Made by a program: the position numbers and the translations under genes | Part shown: positions 7,890 to 16,626 of the stretch, piece by piece | Position numbering within the stretch: position 1 is the stretch's first letter | Layout: each line of letters begins with the position of its first letter | Notes under the pieces: generated by a model | Databases searched by the model: none | Told to the model about the DNA's origin: nothing | Seen by the model: the letters and a program-made list of their open reading frames with translations, nothing else | From: an uncultured Eubacteriales bacterium | GTDB taxonomy: Bacteria; Bacillota; Clostridia; Christensenellales; Aristaeellaceae | Direction of reading: 5' to 3' | NCBI GenBank assembly: GCA_902790525.1 | Contig: CADASI010000001.1 | Location: 33,647-97,646, forward strand | DNA: 64,000 nt

Positions 7890-8303
7890 ATGGACGGATC
7901 AATGTTGGAATGGGCAGACAGGCTGAAGGCCCTGCGTGATCGCAAGGTGGAATTGGAGGCGGAGATCAAGGATATCAATGCCCAGATCGACAACGCCGAC
8001 TGGCATCTGTCGAATCTGATGGCGGACTCCGAGACGCAGAATTTCACGCACGCGGGGACGATGTTCTGCCTTACGACGAAGACGCGGGCCAGCGCGAAGG
8101 CAGGCCGGAAGGACGAATTGTTCCAGGCGCTGCGCGGGGCGGGATTCGGAGACATGATCGTGGAGACGGTCAACGCGAATAACCTGTCGGCGTTCGTGCG
8201 GGAGCAGATGGAGGAAAACGCGGACGCGCTTCCGGACTGGCTGGACGGCCTTGTGAGCGTGTTCGAGAAAACGACGGTGGGCGTGCGGAAGGCCGCCCGA
8301 TGA
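7890..8303 (+). CDS. Conserved phage early protein, coiled-coil N-terminus
   Basis: 137 residues. The N-terminal 50 residues are strongly helical and charged (RLKALRDRKVELEAEIKDIN), a likely coiled coil. The C-terminal part, GDMIVETVNANNLSAFVREQ then LPDWLDGLVSVFEKTTVGVR, matches a family I know only as a conserved protein of Bacillota phage replication modules (IVETVNA.TLS signature). AGGAGG lies before the ATG. It is placed between the SNF2 helicase and a cysteine-motif protein, which points to a replication or recombination accessory role, not proven. Confidence 0.7.
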   Translation: MDGSMLEWADRLKALRDRKVELEAEIKDINAQIDNADWHLSNLMADSETQNFTHAGTMFCLTTKTRASAKAGRKDELFQALRGAGFGDMIVETVNANNLSAFVREQMEENADALPDWLDGLVSVFEKTTVGVRKAAR

Positions 8304-8318
8304 GAAAGGAGATTCATC

Positions 8319-9062
8319 ATGAACAAGAATACGGAAATCGCGGTTGTCAACAACTACACGGCACTCAAGGATTTCAATCTGGCGGAGGCCATGGCGTCGG
8401 AGCTGAGCGGCATGAATATCTCGTTCGATCGCGTGTCGGTACCCGCCGCCGGTGGGCTGGCGTTCGAGCTGCCCGGCGAATTACCCGGGGAGACGGACAT
8501 GGCGAAGGAATTCACGGGCGTGATCCTGTTCCACCACCCCCTGTTCACGTACTACCGGGACAGCTTCACGGGCGGGAACAACCCTCCGGATTGCGGCTCC
8601 TACGACGGCGTGTACGGCGTCGGCGATCCGGGCGGACGGTGCGACAAGTGCCCGCTGAATCAGTTCGGCAGCGATCCCAACGGCGGGAAGGCCTGCAAGA
8701 ACAAGCGCCGGGTATACATCCTGCGCGAGGGCGAATTGATCCCGATCCTGTTGACGCTGCCGGTCGGATCGATGAAAGAGTTCGCGGTGTACATCAAGCG
8801 GCTGCTGACGAAGGGCAAGAAATCCTCCGCCGTGGTGACACGCTTCTCCCTCAAGAAGGCGACGAACGCAGGCGGCATCGCGTACAGCCAGGCGCAGTTC
8901 GCGGTGGATCGGGTACTGTCGCCGGAGGAGATCCCGTACATCAACGCGCTGGCGGATCAGGTGAAGGCGCTGGCGTCCGGTGTGGCCTATGATACCGAAC
9001 AGCTTTCCGGTGAGGAGATCAATCCGTTTACCGGGGAAGTCGTCAACGCAGAGCAGATGTAA
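8319..9062 (+). CDS. Conserved phage protein with cysteine cluster
   Basis: 247 residues, unknown function. The central block (about residues 90-127) runs PPDCGSYDGVYGVGDPGGRC, then DKCPLNQFGSDPNGGKACKN: four cysteines in a CxnCxxCxnC pattern that could bind zinc or an Fe-S cluster. It is followed by a beta-rich region (RRVYILREGELIPILLTLPV) and a helical C-terminus. AAGGAG precedes the ATG. I recognise it as a conserved neighbour of phage family-A polymerases. An ssDNA-binding or recombination-mediator role is possible, but there is no direct motif for it. Confidence 0.7.
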   Translation: MNKNTEIAVVNNYTALKDFNLAEAMASELSGMNISFDRVSVPAAGGLAFELPGELPGETDMAKEFTGVILFHHPLFTYYRDSFTGGNNPPDCGSYDGVYGVGDPGGRCDKCPLNQFGSDPNGGKACKNKRRVYILREGELIPILLTLPVGSMKEFAVYIKRLLTKGKKSSAVVTRFSLKKATNAGGIAYSQAQFAVDRVLSPEEIPYINALADQVKALASGVAYDTEQLSGEEINPFTGEVVNAEQM

Positions 9063-9115
9063 GACGCGATCATGCCGGAGGGCGGCTCGCCCGTCCTCCG
9101 GCCCATGGAGGGCTT

Positions 9116-11041
9116 ATGAGTAATTATCGTTGTGAGATCGATCCGGAGCGGATCAAAGATTATGTTCAAAATGCCGCTGTGGTCGCGTTCGACTTTGAGA
9201 CATCGCCGCTGATCCAGTACCGGGACGACCCACGCGCGTCGTTGGACGCCCATCGTTCCGTGATCGTCGGGGTGAGCCTGTCGGTGGCGGAGGGCAGTGC
9301 GATCTATGTGCCGCTGGAGCATTTCGAGGGCGGCAACGCCGACCCGGGTGTCGTCATCCCCATGCTGACGGAAATCCTCTGGAAAAATCCGGGCGTGATC
9401 AAGGTGGCGCATAATCTGGCGTTTGAATCCATGTTCCTGTATGCCTTGGGCATCATCGTGCAGCCTCCCTGCTATGACACCATCGCGGCGGCACAGCTTA
9501 CCCTGAAGGAGCCGTTCGTATTCCGCAGCCTTTCCGATTGCGGCCTGAAGCGCCTGGTGCCGGAATTGCTCGGGGATGAATTGCCTACGTTCGAGGATGT
9601 GACGGAGGGCCGGTTCTTCGATGAATTGTCGCCTGATGATCCGGAAACGGTTCGGTATGCCTGCGCTGACTCGGATTGTGCGCTGCGGCTGTACCACCTG
9701 TTCAATCGGTGGTTCATGGCACAGATACCGGAGCACAGGTACATCGTTGAGGAGATCGAATCCCCCACAGCTGTGTACTGTGGCCTGATGAAATACAACG
9801 GGCTGCTGGTGGACGAGGCGGCGATGATCCGGAAGCAGGGCGAATGCGGTGCGCGGCTGATCGGGCTGCGGGATCGGATCAGGGAGATCATCGGGGATGT
9901 GGACATAGGGGCAAACGCCGGGACGCAGGCGTTCAAGGATTACCTGTTCCGGGATATGGGGCTGCCTGTTTTGAAGGTGACGGAGAAAAACGCGGAGGCC
10001 GCTGACGATCAGACCATGGTCATGCTGGCGGAATGGTGTGCGGAAAACAGGCCGGAGCTGGTAGGGCTGTTCGATCTGATCCAGGAATATCGGAAGTGGT
10101 CGAAGCTGAAGACCACATACCTGGACGGATACTTGCGGTTCATCAATCCGGCGACGGGGCGGATTCATCCCGATCTCCTGCCGCTGGCTACGGAAACCGG
10201 GCGGTTCGCGGCCAGAAACCCCAACATGCAGAACGCGCCGAGGAAGACGAACGATCCCATCGGCATCCGCTCCTTCATCGTCGCGCCCGAGGGTCATGTG
10301 CTGGTGTCCTGTGATTTTTCGCAGATCGAGCTGCGGATCGGAGCGTTCTACTGCAGGGATAAAAAGATGCTGGAGACCTACCGGAAAGGCGGCGATATCC
10401 ACGCGGCGACGACCTCGGTCATTTTCGGGATTCCGTATGAGCAGGCTGTGGACAAGAACGCGCCGGATTACAAGGAGCGCCGGACGATTGCGAAAAACGT
10501 CAATTTTGGCGTGTTCTACGGTTTGTTCGCCCGGGGCCTCCAAAGGACGCTGAAATTCAAGGCCGGGCTGGATAAATCGCTGGACGATTGCGAGGGGATC
10601 ATTACAAATCTCAAGGCCGGTTATCCGAATCTGACGCGCTGGCAGGCGAAGGCGAGGGACGCCGGGATGAAGCGCCAATATACGCAGACATTCCTGGGGC
10701 GGCGGCGCTATCTGCCGGGCATCCGCTCGCAGGATTGGGGCAGGCGGTCGTTCGCGGAGCGCTGCGCGCTGAACACTCCGATCCAGGGGACGGCGGCGGA
10801 CATTTTGAAGCTGTCCCTCGGCAGGCTGATCCGGGGCCTCCCGGAAAGGCCGTGGCTGCGCCCGCTGTTGCAAATCCATGACGAGCTGGTTTTTGAATTG
10901 CCGGAGGAACGGCTTCATGAGGCGGTGGCGTTCATCCAGGAATGCATGGACGCAAAGCCCTTCCCGGAATTGGACGTGCCGCTGGTGGCCGAGGCCTCTT
11001 GGGGGTATGACTTTGGACATATGAATGAAATGGAGGGTTGA
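9116..11041 (+). CDS. Phage DNA polymerase, family A with 3'-5' exonuclease
   Basis: 641 residues. N-terminal DnaQ-like proofreading domain: FDFETS (about residue 25), HNLAFES, and YACADSDCALRLYHLF (Exo III-like). Polymerase domain: motif A DFSQIELRIGAFY (about 399), motif B RRTIAKNVNFGVFYG (about 460-474), motif C QIHDELVFE (about 586). No 5'-3' exonuclease domain, as usual for phage enzymes. The start has GGAGG upstream. It lies in the replication operon just before two small proteins and the primase-helicase, and is the likely replicative polymerase of the phage. Confidence 0.96.
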   Translation: MSNYRCEIDPERIKDYVQNAAVVAFDFETSPLIQYRDDPRASLDAHRSVIVGVSLSVAEGSAIYVPLEHFEGGNADPGVVIPMLTEILWKNPGVIKVAHNLAFESMFLYALGIIVQPPCYDTIAAAQLTLKEPFVFRSLSDCGLKRLVPELLGDELPTFEDVTEGRFFDELSPDDPETVRYACADSDCALRLYHLFNRWFMAQIPEHRYIVEEIESPTAVYCGLMKYNGLLVDEAAMIRKQGECGARLIGLRDRIREIIGDVDIGANAGTQAFKDYLFRDMGLPVLKVTEKNAEAADDQTMVMLAEWCAENRPELVGLFDLIQEYRKWSKLKTTYLDGYLRFINPATGRIHPDLLPLATETGRFAARNPNMQNAPRKTNDPIGIRSFIVAPEGHVLVSCDFSQIELRIGAFYCRDKKMLETYRKGGDIHAATTSVIFGIPYEQAVDKNAPDYKERRTIAKNVNFGVFYGLFARGLQRTLKFKAGLDKSLDDCEGIITNLKAGYPNLTRWQAKARDAGMKRQYTQTFLGRRRYLPGIRSQDWGRRSFAERCALNTPIQGTAADILKLSLGRLIRGLPERPWLRPLLQIHDELVFELPEERLHEAVAFIQECMDAKPFPELDVPLVAEASWGYDFGHMNEMEG

Positions 11042-11043
11042 TG

Positions 11044-11274
11044 ATGGAAATTTGCTTTGCGATGAAGGAAAAGGGCTGCGGGGCGCTGGAAACCGGATGT
11101 CCCGGCTTTGATGAATGCCCGTTCTATAGGACGCGGGCGGAGGTCGACGCGAGCAGGAAGAAGGCGAACGAGCGGATCAGGAGGCTGCCCAGGGAGACGC
11201 AGGAACATATTTCGGAAACGTATTACTTCGGGCGGATGCCGTGGCTGGAAAAGGCGGCGGTGGCCGATGTTTAG
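11044..11274 (+). CDS. Small cysteine-containing phage protein
   Basis: 76 residues. The second of two adjacent ATGs is chosen because GGAGG then lies seven bases upstream. The start overlaps the polymerase stop region, so it is probably coupled. The N-terminus CFAMKEKGCGALETGCPGFD followed by ECPFYRT has four cysteines that could form a zinc knuckle. The rest is a basic helix (ASRKKANERIRRLPRETQEH). Conserved small gene between polymerase and primase in related phages; function unknown. Confidence 0.65.
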   Translation: MEICFAMKEKGCGALETGCPGFDECPFYRTRAEVDASRKKANERIRRLPRETQEHISETYYFGRMPWLEKAAVADV

Positions 11275-11455
11275 GAATCATGAGGGCTATCCCGACCCCA
11301 CGGCGGGTCGGGCGCTGGCCAATATCGCCAAGGAGGAGCGAAGGGCCGAGGCGGCCCGGCGCAGGACTGCGAGGCCGATCTCTGCGGAGGGCAAAAAAGT
11401 CATGCATAAGAAGCGGCGGAAGCAATGGCCGAGGATTGGAGTGATGAGATGGTGA
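11267..11455 (+). CDS. Small basic phage protein
   Basis: 62 residues beginning MFRNHEGYPDPTAGRALANI and ending in a very basic tail (KKRRKQWPRIGVMRW). It overlaps the preceding gene by eight bases and the next by seven, typical of compact phage operons. The HEGYPDPTAG start is one I recall from many Bacillota phages, always without known function. The charge suggests nucleic-acid binding. Confidence 0.65.
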   Translation: MFRNHEGYPDPTAGRALANIAKEERRAEAARRRTARPISAEGKKVMHKKRRKQWPRIGVMRW

Positions 11456-13989
11456 TGTATCCGAAGGAATTGGAAGGGCTGCGGCAGTGGATATGCTGGC
11501 GGCTGGAGCCGGATGCCAAGAGCGAAAAGCCGAGGAAGGTTCCGTATGATCCGAAGACGGGCCGGAGAGCGTCATCCACGAATCCGGATACCTGGGGTAG
11601 CCTGGCCGAGGCACAGGCGGCGCGGGATAAATACATGTTTACCGGGCTGGGCTTTGTGTTCACAGATGAATGCGGGCTGGTGGGCGTGGACATCGATCAT
11701 TGCCGGAATGAGGACGGCGGGTGGAATGAAACGGCGTCGGCGATCCTGGAAAGGTGGCCGTCGTATACCGAGGTGTCTCCGTCCGGATTGGGACTGCACA
11801 TCTTTTTCCGGGGCGTCATGCCGGGCAAGGGCAACAAGAACAGCACATCGGGCGTGGAGATGTATGCCGCCGCGCGGTACTTTACGATGACCGGCAATCA
11901 TCTGGAAGGGACGCCGGATGGCATCGCGGACGGGGCCGAGGCGCTGCCGTGGATTCACGCGGCGTACATCGCCAAGCAGAAAAAGGCGCGCAAGGGCAAG
12001 CAAGCCGTCATGCGCTCGGTGGCGCTGACCGATGATCAGGTATTGGAAAAGGCGCAGGGATCGGTGAGCGGCGAGGATTTCATGGCGCTGTGGAGCGGCG
12101 AATGGGAGGGCAAATTCGGCAGCCAGTCCGAGGCCGATCTTTCTCTCTGCTGCTCGCTGGCGTTCTGGACGGGCAAGAATAAGGAGCAAATGGATCGGCT
12201 GTTCCGACAATCCGGGCTGTTCCGGGAAAAATGGGATAAGGTACATCACGCCAACGGCGCGACGTATGGCGAGGAGACATTGGAGCAGGCGATCCAGCGG
12301 ACGGAGAACGTATATACGCCGGGCGGCTCGCTGGGCATCTATGAAGCGGATGGCCGGTATATCCGGGAGCGCGGAGAGAATGTGTATCCGATTACCAACT
12401 TCATCGTGCATCCGTTGGAGAAGCTCATTTCGGAAAATGAGACGGTGATGACATGTGATCTCGTGAATATCTACGGCGAAACCTTCCGGGAGACTTTCCT
12501 GACCACTGATTTCAGCACGGTGCAGAAATTCAAGGGTGTTTTGAACGGTCATACCATATCCCTTAGTTTTACCGGCAGCGACGGTGATCTCGAGGTGCTG
12601 AAATCCTTCATGGCCCGGATGGAATGGAACGTCCGGTATTGTGTCAATGATATGGGCCTTCACGCGCATGATGGATGCTGGGTGTATGTGGATCGGAATG
12701 GCGCGTTCGCGGCGGGCGGCGCGGATGTGCCCAATCTGGTGCAAAACGAAAAGTGGGCATCGGTGGAATCCGATATACTGGCAAGGCCGCCGATAACGAC
12801 GGAGCAGCTGGTCGGAATCGGAAGGGATATGCTGGGATACAATGAGCCCGCGAAAACGGTGACGGTGCTGGCATGGTGTGCCGGGTGCTTCATAAAGGAA
12901 ATGCTCCGAAGCAAGGGGATCAAATACCCGCATCTGTTCCTGATCGGCGAGGCGGGCAGCGGGAAATCTACGACGCTGGAAAGATTCATCCGCCCGCTTT
13001 TCGGATTGAATACAATCCTGGCGGCAAGCCAGATTACGAAATTCTCGTTGCTGAAGGATTCCGCGTCGAGCAATCTTTTCCCGCAGCTGATCGATGAATT
13101 CAAGCCGTCGAAGATTGACCGGGGGACGCTGTCGGTGTTGCTGAATCATTTCCGCTGCGCCTACGATGGGCAGCGTGGTGTTCGCGGGCGCGCGGATCAG
13201 AGCACGGTATCATACCAGCTGCTGGCTCCGATTGCGGTGGCCGGGGAGGAATCCGCAGAGGAAACGGCGGGCCATGAGCGGGAAATGGAATTGCTTTTCA
13301 GCAAGCGGGATCTGAATGATCCGGGGGTGAAGATGGCATTCGGGAATATCTCGATGAAGGCAGAAATGCTTACGGCCTTCGGTCATGCTCTGCTGCTTAC
13401 CGCCTTGGGCGTCGATCCGGATACCGTTGTGAAATGGTATGGTGAATCCTTCGCCCTCTTTGATGACAGGCTGCCCTCGCGCGTCGTTACAAATCTCGCC
13501 TGCTGCGTGGCTGGGCTGCGCCTGGTCGAAAAAATGCTCGCGGGATATGGCCTGGCATGGGGCCAGGTATTCGATGTTACCATGGAGGGGTGCGTTCGGT
13601 ATCTGGAATATGGCATCCGGGAATATACGCTGGACGGCGGCAATACCAATAAGAGCGTGGTCGAGCGATCCCTGGAGGTCATGGATCGAATGGGCTTGTC
13701 GGATGAGAATTGCCGGATGCTCGAGAGCGGGCAAATCGCTATATGGTTCAAGGGAATATATGACGGGTTTACCAAGTATCTCCGGGATCACGCGATTATG
13801 ATGGAATGCTTGAGCTATGCGCAATTCATGAAGCAGATGAGGAGAACGGATTTCTATGTGGATACGCGGACGGTACGGTTCGCGGATGGGATCAAGAAGG
13901 CCGTGATCCTGAATTATGGCCTGCTTGCGGATCGGTGCGACGTTGATGGATTCTTAGGGACACATGTTGAGGCGCTGTCCTGTAACTAA
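11449..13989 (+). CDS. Primase-polymerase/helicase fusion
   Basis: 846 residues from the ATG with GGAG seven bases upstream; an upstream ATG at 11425 is also possible. N-terminal AEP primase-polymerase domain: LRQWICWRLE, GLVGVDIDHC (about 77, acidic metal-binding residues), VSPSGLGLHIFFRG and ARYFTMTGNHL. C-terminal ATPase domain: Walker A LFLIGEAGSGKST (about 500), Walker B PQLIDEF (about 546), then QLLAPIAVAGEES. It probably primes and unwinds DNA at the phage fork together with the upstream polymerase and SNF2 protein. Followed by a 146-bp gap without a gene. Confidence 0.9.
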   Translation: MVMYPKELEGLRQWICWRLEPDAKSEKPRKVPYDPKTGRRASSTNPDTWGSLAEAQAARDKYMFTGLGFVFTDECGLVGVDIDHCRNEDGGWNETASAILERWPSYTEVSPSGLGLHIFFRGVMPGKGNKNSTSGVEMYAAARYFTMTGNHLEGTPDGIADGAEALPWIHAAYIAKQKKARKGKQAVMRSVALTDDQVLEKAQGSVSGEDFMALWSGEWEGKFGSQSEADLSLCCSLAFWTGKNKEQMDRLFRQSGLFREKWDKVHHANGATYGEETLEQAIQRTENVYTPGGSLGIYEADGRYIRERGENVYPITNFIVHPLEKLISENETVMTCDLVNIYGETFRETFLTTDFSTVQKFKGVLNGHTISLSFTGSDGDLEVLKSFMARMEWNVRYCVNDMGLHAHDGCWVYVDRNGAFAAGGADVPNLVQNEKWASVESDILARPPITTEQLVGIGRDMLGYNEPAKTVTVLAWCAGCFIKEMLRSKGIKYPHLFLIGEAGSGKSTTLERFIRPLFGLNTILAASQITKFSLLKDSASSNLFPQLIDEFKPSKIDRGTLSVLLNHFRCAYDGQRGVRGRADQSTVSYQLLAPIAVAGEESAEETAGHEREMELLFSKRDLNDPGVKMAFGNISMKAEMLTAFGHALLLTALGVDPDTVVKWYGESFALFDDRLPSRVVTNLACCVAGLRLVEKMLAGYGLAWGQVFDVTMEGCVRYLEYGIREYTLDGGNTNKSVVERSLEVMDRMGLSDENCRMLESGQIAIWFKGIYDGFTKYLRDHAIMMECLSYAQFMKQMRRTDFYVDTRTVRFADGIKKAVILNYGLLADRCDVDGFLGTHVEALSCN

Positions 13990-14135
13990 AATGATATGTA
14001 ACCATATTGTGGAATATACCATAGCTACGCGGGAGAGGTCGTCGCGGGTGCGCGGGCGTGCGTGTGCGCGTGATAATACCCAAGGGGTGTCGAATGTGGC
14101 AGTTATCCCCATGGCGGGTTACGATGGGAGGAATA

Positions 14136-14426
14136 ATGGCGGAAAGGGATATTGTGGCCGCGATCATGCGGTTATTGAAGAAAACGCCGGGGTGCTTCTG
14201 CTGGAAGGAGCACGGCGGAATGTACGGGACGGCGGGAATTCCGGATATCATCGCCTGTGTGGATGGCCGGTTTGTGGCTTTCGAGGTCAAGACGGAAATG
14301 GGAAAGCTGTCCCGGCTGCAGGAGATCACGCTAGGGAAGATCAGGGAGGCCGGAGGGCAGGCCTGCGTGGTGCGGTCGGCGGCGGAGGTCGCCGCGATAC
14401 TTGGGGAAATGGGGGTGACGGGCTGA
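14136..14426 (+). CDS. VRR-NUC domain nuclease
   Basis: 96 residues from the ATG with GGAGG upstream. Stand-alone VRR-NUC (PD-(D/E)XK) fold: GMYGTAGIPDIIACVDGRFV followed by AFEVKTEMGKLSRLQ gives the catalytic Asp and the Glu-x-Lys, and ACVVRSAAEV closes the fold. Family members are structure-specific nucleases acting on branched DNA, often found at the end of phage replication operons. Its stop overlaps the start of the next gene (TGATG). The 13990-14135 gap before it holds an ATATG-TAAC-CATAT inverted repeat but no ORF that I trust. Confidence 0.9.
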   Translation: MAERDIVAAIMRLLKKTPGCFCWKEHGGMYGTAGIPDIIACVDGRFVAFEVKTEMGKLSRLQEITLGKIREAGGQACVVRSAAEVAAILGEMGVTG

Positions 14427-14896
14427 TGACTGTGAATACCGTGGATACTCGCGCGGCGCTGGAATTCCTGGGTAGGGTGCGGGAATTGCGGAGGATGATC
14501 GAGAGCAAGGAGCGCCGGATCGAAACGCTGCGGGAATTGGCGACCGGTACGACGGCGAAGGTTTCCGATATGCCGCGCTCGGATTCGCCGAATCTGCAGA
14601 GGATGGAGGCGGCGATATGCAAGGCGGCTGATCTCGAAAGAGAGATTCCTGGGGATCGGGCAGCGATGGAATGTGCGCGGGATGAAATCACGGCGGCGAT
14701 ATGCGAGCTGGCGGATTACCGGGAGCAGCAGGTGTTGTTCCATCGCTACGTGGAATGCCTGAGGTGGCCCGATGTGGCTGTTGCCTGTGGCTGCCATATC
14801 CGGACGGCTCATCGGTATCATAACGACGGGGTTGTCAATATGGCGGGGATCGTTGAAAAAAAGTTGTCACTACGGGGCCACCATGATAACACTTGA
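14426..14896 (+). CDS. ArpU/DUF1492-like late transcription regulator
   Basis: 156 residues; start overlaps the VRR-NUC stop (TGATG). Helical N-terminal half (LRRMIESKERRIETLRELAT), then an HTH-like C-terminal third: ELADYREQQVLFHRYVECLR, WPDVAVACGCHIRTAHRYHN. This layout is that of DUF1492/ArpU-type, sigma-70 region-4-like phage proteins, placed at the end of the early region just before HNH and terminase. They are thought to switch on late genes. Its 3' end overlaps the -35 of a consensus promoter at 14893, which may be its target or an autoregulatory site. Confidence 0.8.
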   Translation: MTVNTVDTRAALEFLGRVRELRRMIESKERRIETLRELATGTTAKVSDMPRSDSPNLQRMEAAICKAADLEREIPGDRAAMECARDEITAAICELADYREQQVLFHRYVECLRWPDVAVACGCHIRTAHRYHNDGVVNMAGIVEKKLSLRGHHDNT

Positions 14897-14922
14897 CGGC
14901 CACGTGGTGCCACGTGTATAGT
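14893..14922 (+). promoter_or_regulatory. Late promoter with palindrome in spacer
   Basis: -35 TTGACG (14893-14898), 18-bp spacer, -10 TATAGT (14917-14922). The last 16 bases of the spacer are CACGTGGTGCCACGTG (14901-14916), an inverted repeat of 7-bp arms around TG. A protein bound there would block or remodel the promoter. It reads into HNH, terminase and the late genes. Confidence 0.75.
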
Positions 14923-14944
14923 GTATCATAGAGAAATCGGGATG

Positions 14945-14984
14945 AGGACCTAGGGCGCTGAAGCATGGCGTCCGAGGTCCTTTT
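14945..14984 (+). terminator. Hairpin with T tract between late promoter and HNH
   Basis: AGGACCT (14945-14951) pairs with AGGTCCT (14975-14981), with further pairing of GGCGC and GCGTCC inside, followed by TTTTG. Being only about 20 bp downstream of the late promoter start, it may act as an attenuator. Confidence 0.55.
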
Positions 14985-14999
14985 GTTATGGAGGAAGCG

Positions 15000-15365
15000 A
15001 TGCCCAGGAAACCCAAGAAACCCTGCCGGTATCCCGGCTGCCCAAACCTGACCGAGGAATCTTACTGCCCGGATCACAAGAAGCTGGTCGCCGCCCGGTA
15101 CAACCGATATGAGCGGACGCCAGAAATGAAGAAGAGGTACAACGGTGCGTGGCCAGCCATCCGGCGCAGGTATATCGAGGCCCATCCCCTATGCGAGATG
15201 TGTCGCCGGGAAGGGCGGGTGACTGCGGCGGAGGAAGTCCATCATATTCTGCCGCTGGCGGACGGCGGTACGCATGACGCCGACAATCTCATGTCCCTCT
15301 GTAAGTCCTGCCATTCTCGCATCACGGCGACCGAAGGCGGGCGATGGGGCAGGTCCAGGGGCTGA
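15000..15365 (+). CDS. HNH endonuclease
   Basis: 121 residues from the ATG with GGAGG upstream. N-terminal zinc knuckle (CRYPGCPNLTEESYCPDHKK), then the HNH core: HPLCEMCRREGRV, EEVHHILPLADGGTHDADNL, and MSLCKSCHSRIT. In HK97-like siphophages an HNH protein next to the terminase assists DNA cleavage at packaging. The gene lies directly before the small terminase, with a structured 125-bp gap between them, which fits that role. Confidence 0.93.
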   Translation: MPRKPKKPCRYPGCPNLTEESYCPDHKKLVAARYNRYERTPEMKKRYNGAWPAIRRRYIEAHPLCEMCRREGRVTAAEEVHHILPLADGGTHDADNLMSLCKSCHSRITATEGGRWGRSRG

Positions 15366-15389
15366 GTAAATCTCAAAATGACGTTTCCC

Positions 15390-15460
15390 ACATAGCGGGC
15401 GATCCCCTTCGCGTGAATTTTCGCGGATTCAAATACGGGTATAGCCCGCTGTTTCTATGT
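15390..15460. other. Structured gap between HNH and small terminase (possible cos/pac)
   Basis: AGCGGGC (15394-15400) pairs with GCCCGCT (15444-15450) and ACATAG (15390-15395) with CTATGT (15455-15460). Inside lies CGCG-TGAATTTT-CGCG. Packaging sites commonly lie here in such phages; that part is inference. No gene is seen in 15366-15490. Confidence 0.35.
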
Positions 15461-15490
15461 CCATAAGCCCTGGGGATCGGAGGTGACGGT

Positions 15491-16036
15491 ATGGCAAACG
15501 GACAGGGAGGCGCACGCATCGGCGCGGGCCGGAAAAAGAAGGCACTTGCCGATAATCTCGCGGATGGGAATCCGGGTAAGCGCAAGCTGACCGTCCTTGA
15601 CTTCACCGATGCCGCTGCCGATCTCAACGGGCAAGAAATGCCGCCGCCCAAGGCATACCTGGCGGCGAAGCAAAAGAACGGCAAGGATCTGATTGCCGTA
15701 GAAATCTACACCGAGACATGGCAATGGCTCGCGGAGCGCGACTGCGCGCACCTGATCCCGAAGCAAATTCTGGAGCAGTACGCCATGGCGATCTCCCGCT
15801 GGATTCAATGCGAGGAATGCATCACGGAATACGGATTCCTGGCCAAGCATCCCACCACGGGCAACGCCATCCCTTCTCCTTATGTGGCCATGAGCCAATC
15901 TTTCTCTAAGCAGGCCAACAACCTGTGGTACCAGATTTATCAGGTCGTCCGGGAGAACTGCTCGGTGGAATACAAGGGCGCGACGCCACACGATGATATG
16001 ATGGAACGCCTGCTCTCTGCCAGGCGTGGAGGTTGA
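15491..16036 (+). CDS. terS: Terminase small subunit, P27 family
   Basis: 181 residues; start after CGGAGGTGACGGT. It begins with the P27-type basic, glycine-rich N-terminus (GGARIGAGRKKK), then GNPGKRKL, PPPKAYL, and helical DNA-binding segments (DLIAVEIYTETWQWLAERDC, AHLIPKQILEQYAMAISRWI). Small terminase recognises the packaging site and hands DNA to the large subunit. Unusually, the large subunit is almost 10 kb downstream, separated by modification genes, morons and the cassette array. Confidence 0.9.
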   Translation: MANGQGGARIGAGRKKKALADNLADGNPGKRKLTVLDFTDAAADLNGQEMPPPKAYLAAKQKNGKDLIAVEIYTETWQWLAERDCAHLIPKQILEQYAMAISRWIQCEECITEYGFLAKHPTTGNAIPSPYVAMSQSFSKQANNLWYQIYQVVRENCSVEYKGATPHDDMMERLLSARRGG

Positions 16037-16038
16037 CA

Positions 16039-16626
16039 TTGAACATTCAGAACATAGCGCTGGCCGATCTTCACCCCTACGCGAAAAATCCGCGCAAGAA
16101 CGACGAGGCCGTCAGCGCGGTTGCCGCCAGCATCCGGCAGTTCGGATTTCTGGTGCCGCTGGTGATTGATCGGAACCATGAGATTGTCGCCGGTCATACC
16201 CGATACCGCGCAGCGAAGCAGCTGGGCATGAAGGAAGTACCCTGCGTTGTTGCAGATGAACTGACCGAGGATCAGATTAAGGCCTTCCGGCTGGCCGACA
16301 ACAAGGTCGGCGAGCTGGCGTCCTGGGACATGGATTTGCTGCCGCTGGAATTGGCGGACATCGTCATGCCCATGGCCGACTTCGGCTTCGAGGTCATCTC
16401 AGAGGATGAATTCGGGGATTCCTTTACGCTGGACGACGGCGAGAAGAAGCCCTTCCAGCAGATATCTATTACCGTTCACGACGAACAGGCCAAATTGATC
16501 TTGGCCGCCATCAAGTATGTTTACGACCACAAGGCCGTGACGGAGACTTTCACCAACGAGAATCACAACGGGAACGGGCTATATGAGGTGGTACGAGAAT
16601 GGGCCGTGCAAAAGAAATTGTTATGA
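16039..16626 (+). CDS. ParB-like nuclease-domain protein
   Basis: 195 residues from a TTG with GGAGG six bases upstream. N-terminal ParB/Srx fold: LADLHPYAKNPRKNDEAVSA, IRQFGFLVPLVIDRNHEIVA, GHTRYRAAKQLGMKEVPCVV, IKAFRLADNKVGELASWDMD. The C-terminal 80 residues are not typical ParB. Phage proteins of this type sit with DNA-modification genes and are now thought to be NTP-dependent or nuclease-like, not partition proteins. It overlaps the Mom-like gene, suggesting a joint role. Confidence 0.88.
   Translation: MNIQNIALADLHPYAKNPRKNDEAVSAVAASIRQFGFLVPLVIDRNHEIVAGHTRYRAAKQLGMKEVPCVVADELTEDQIKAFRLADNKVGELASWDMDLLPLELADIVMPMADFGFEVISEDEFGDSFTLDDGEKKPFQQISITVHDEQAKLILAAIKYVYDHKAVTETFTNENHNGNGLYEVVREWAVQKKLL

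Noticed and set aside
8987-11020. 677-codon antisense open frame over the DNA polymerase
   Set aside because: Polymerase motifs are unambiguous on the plus strand; the antisense product is arginine/histidine-rich without a domain.
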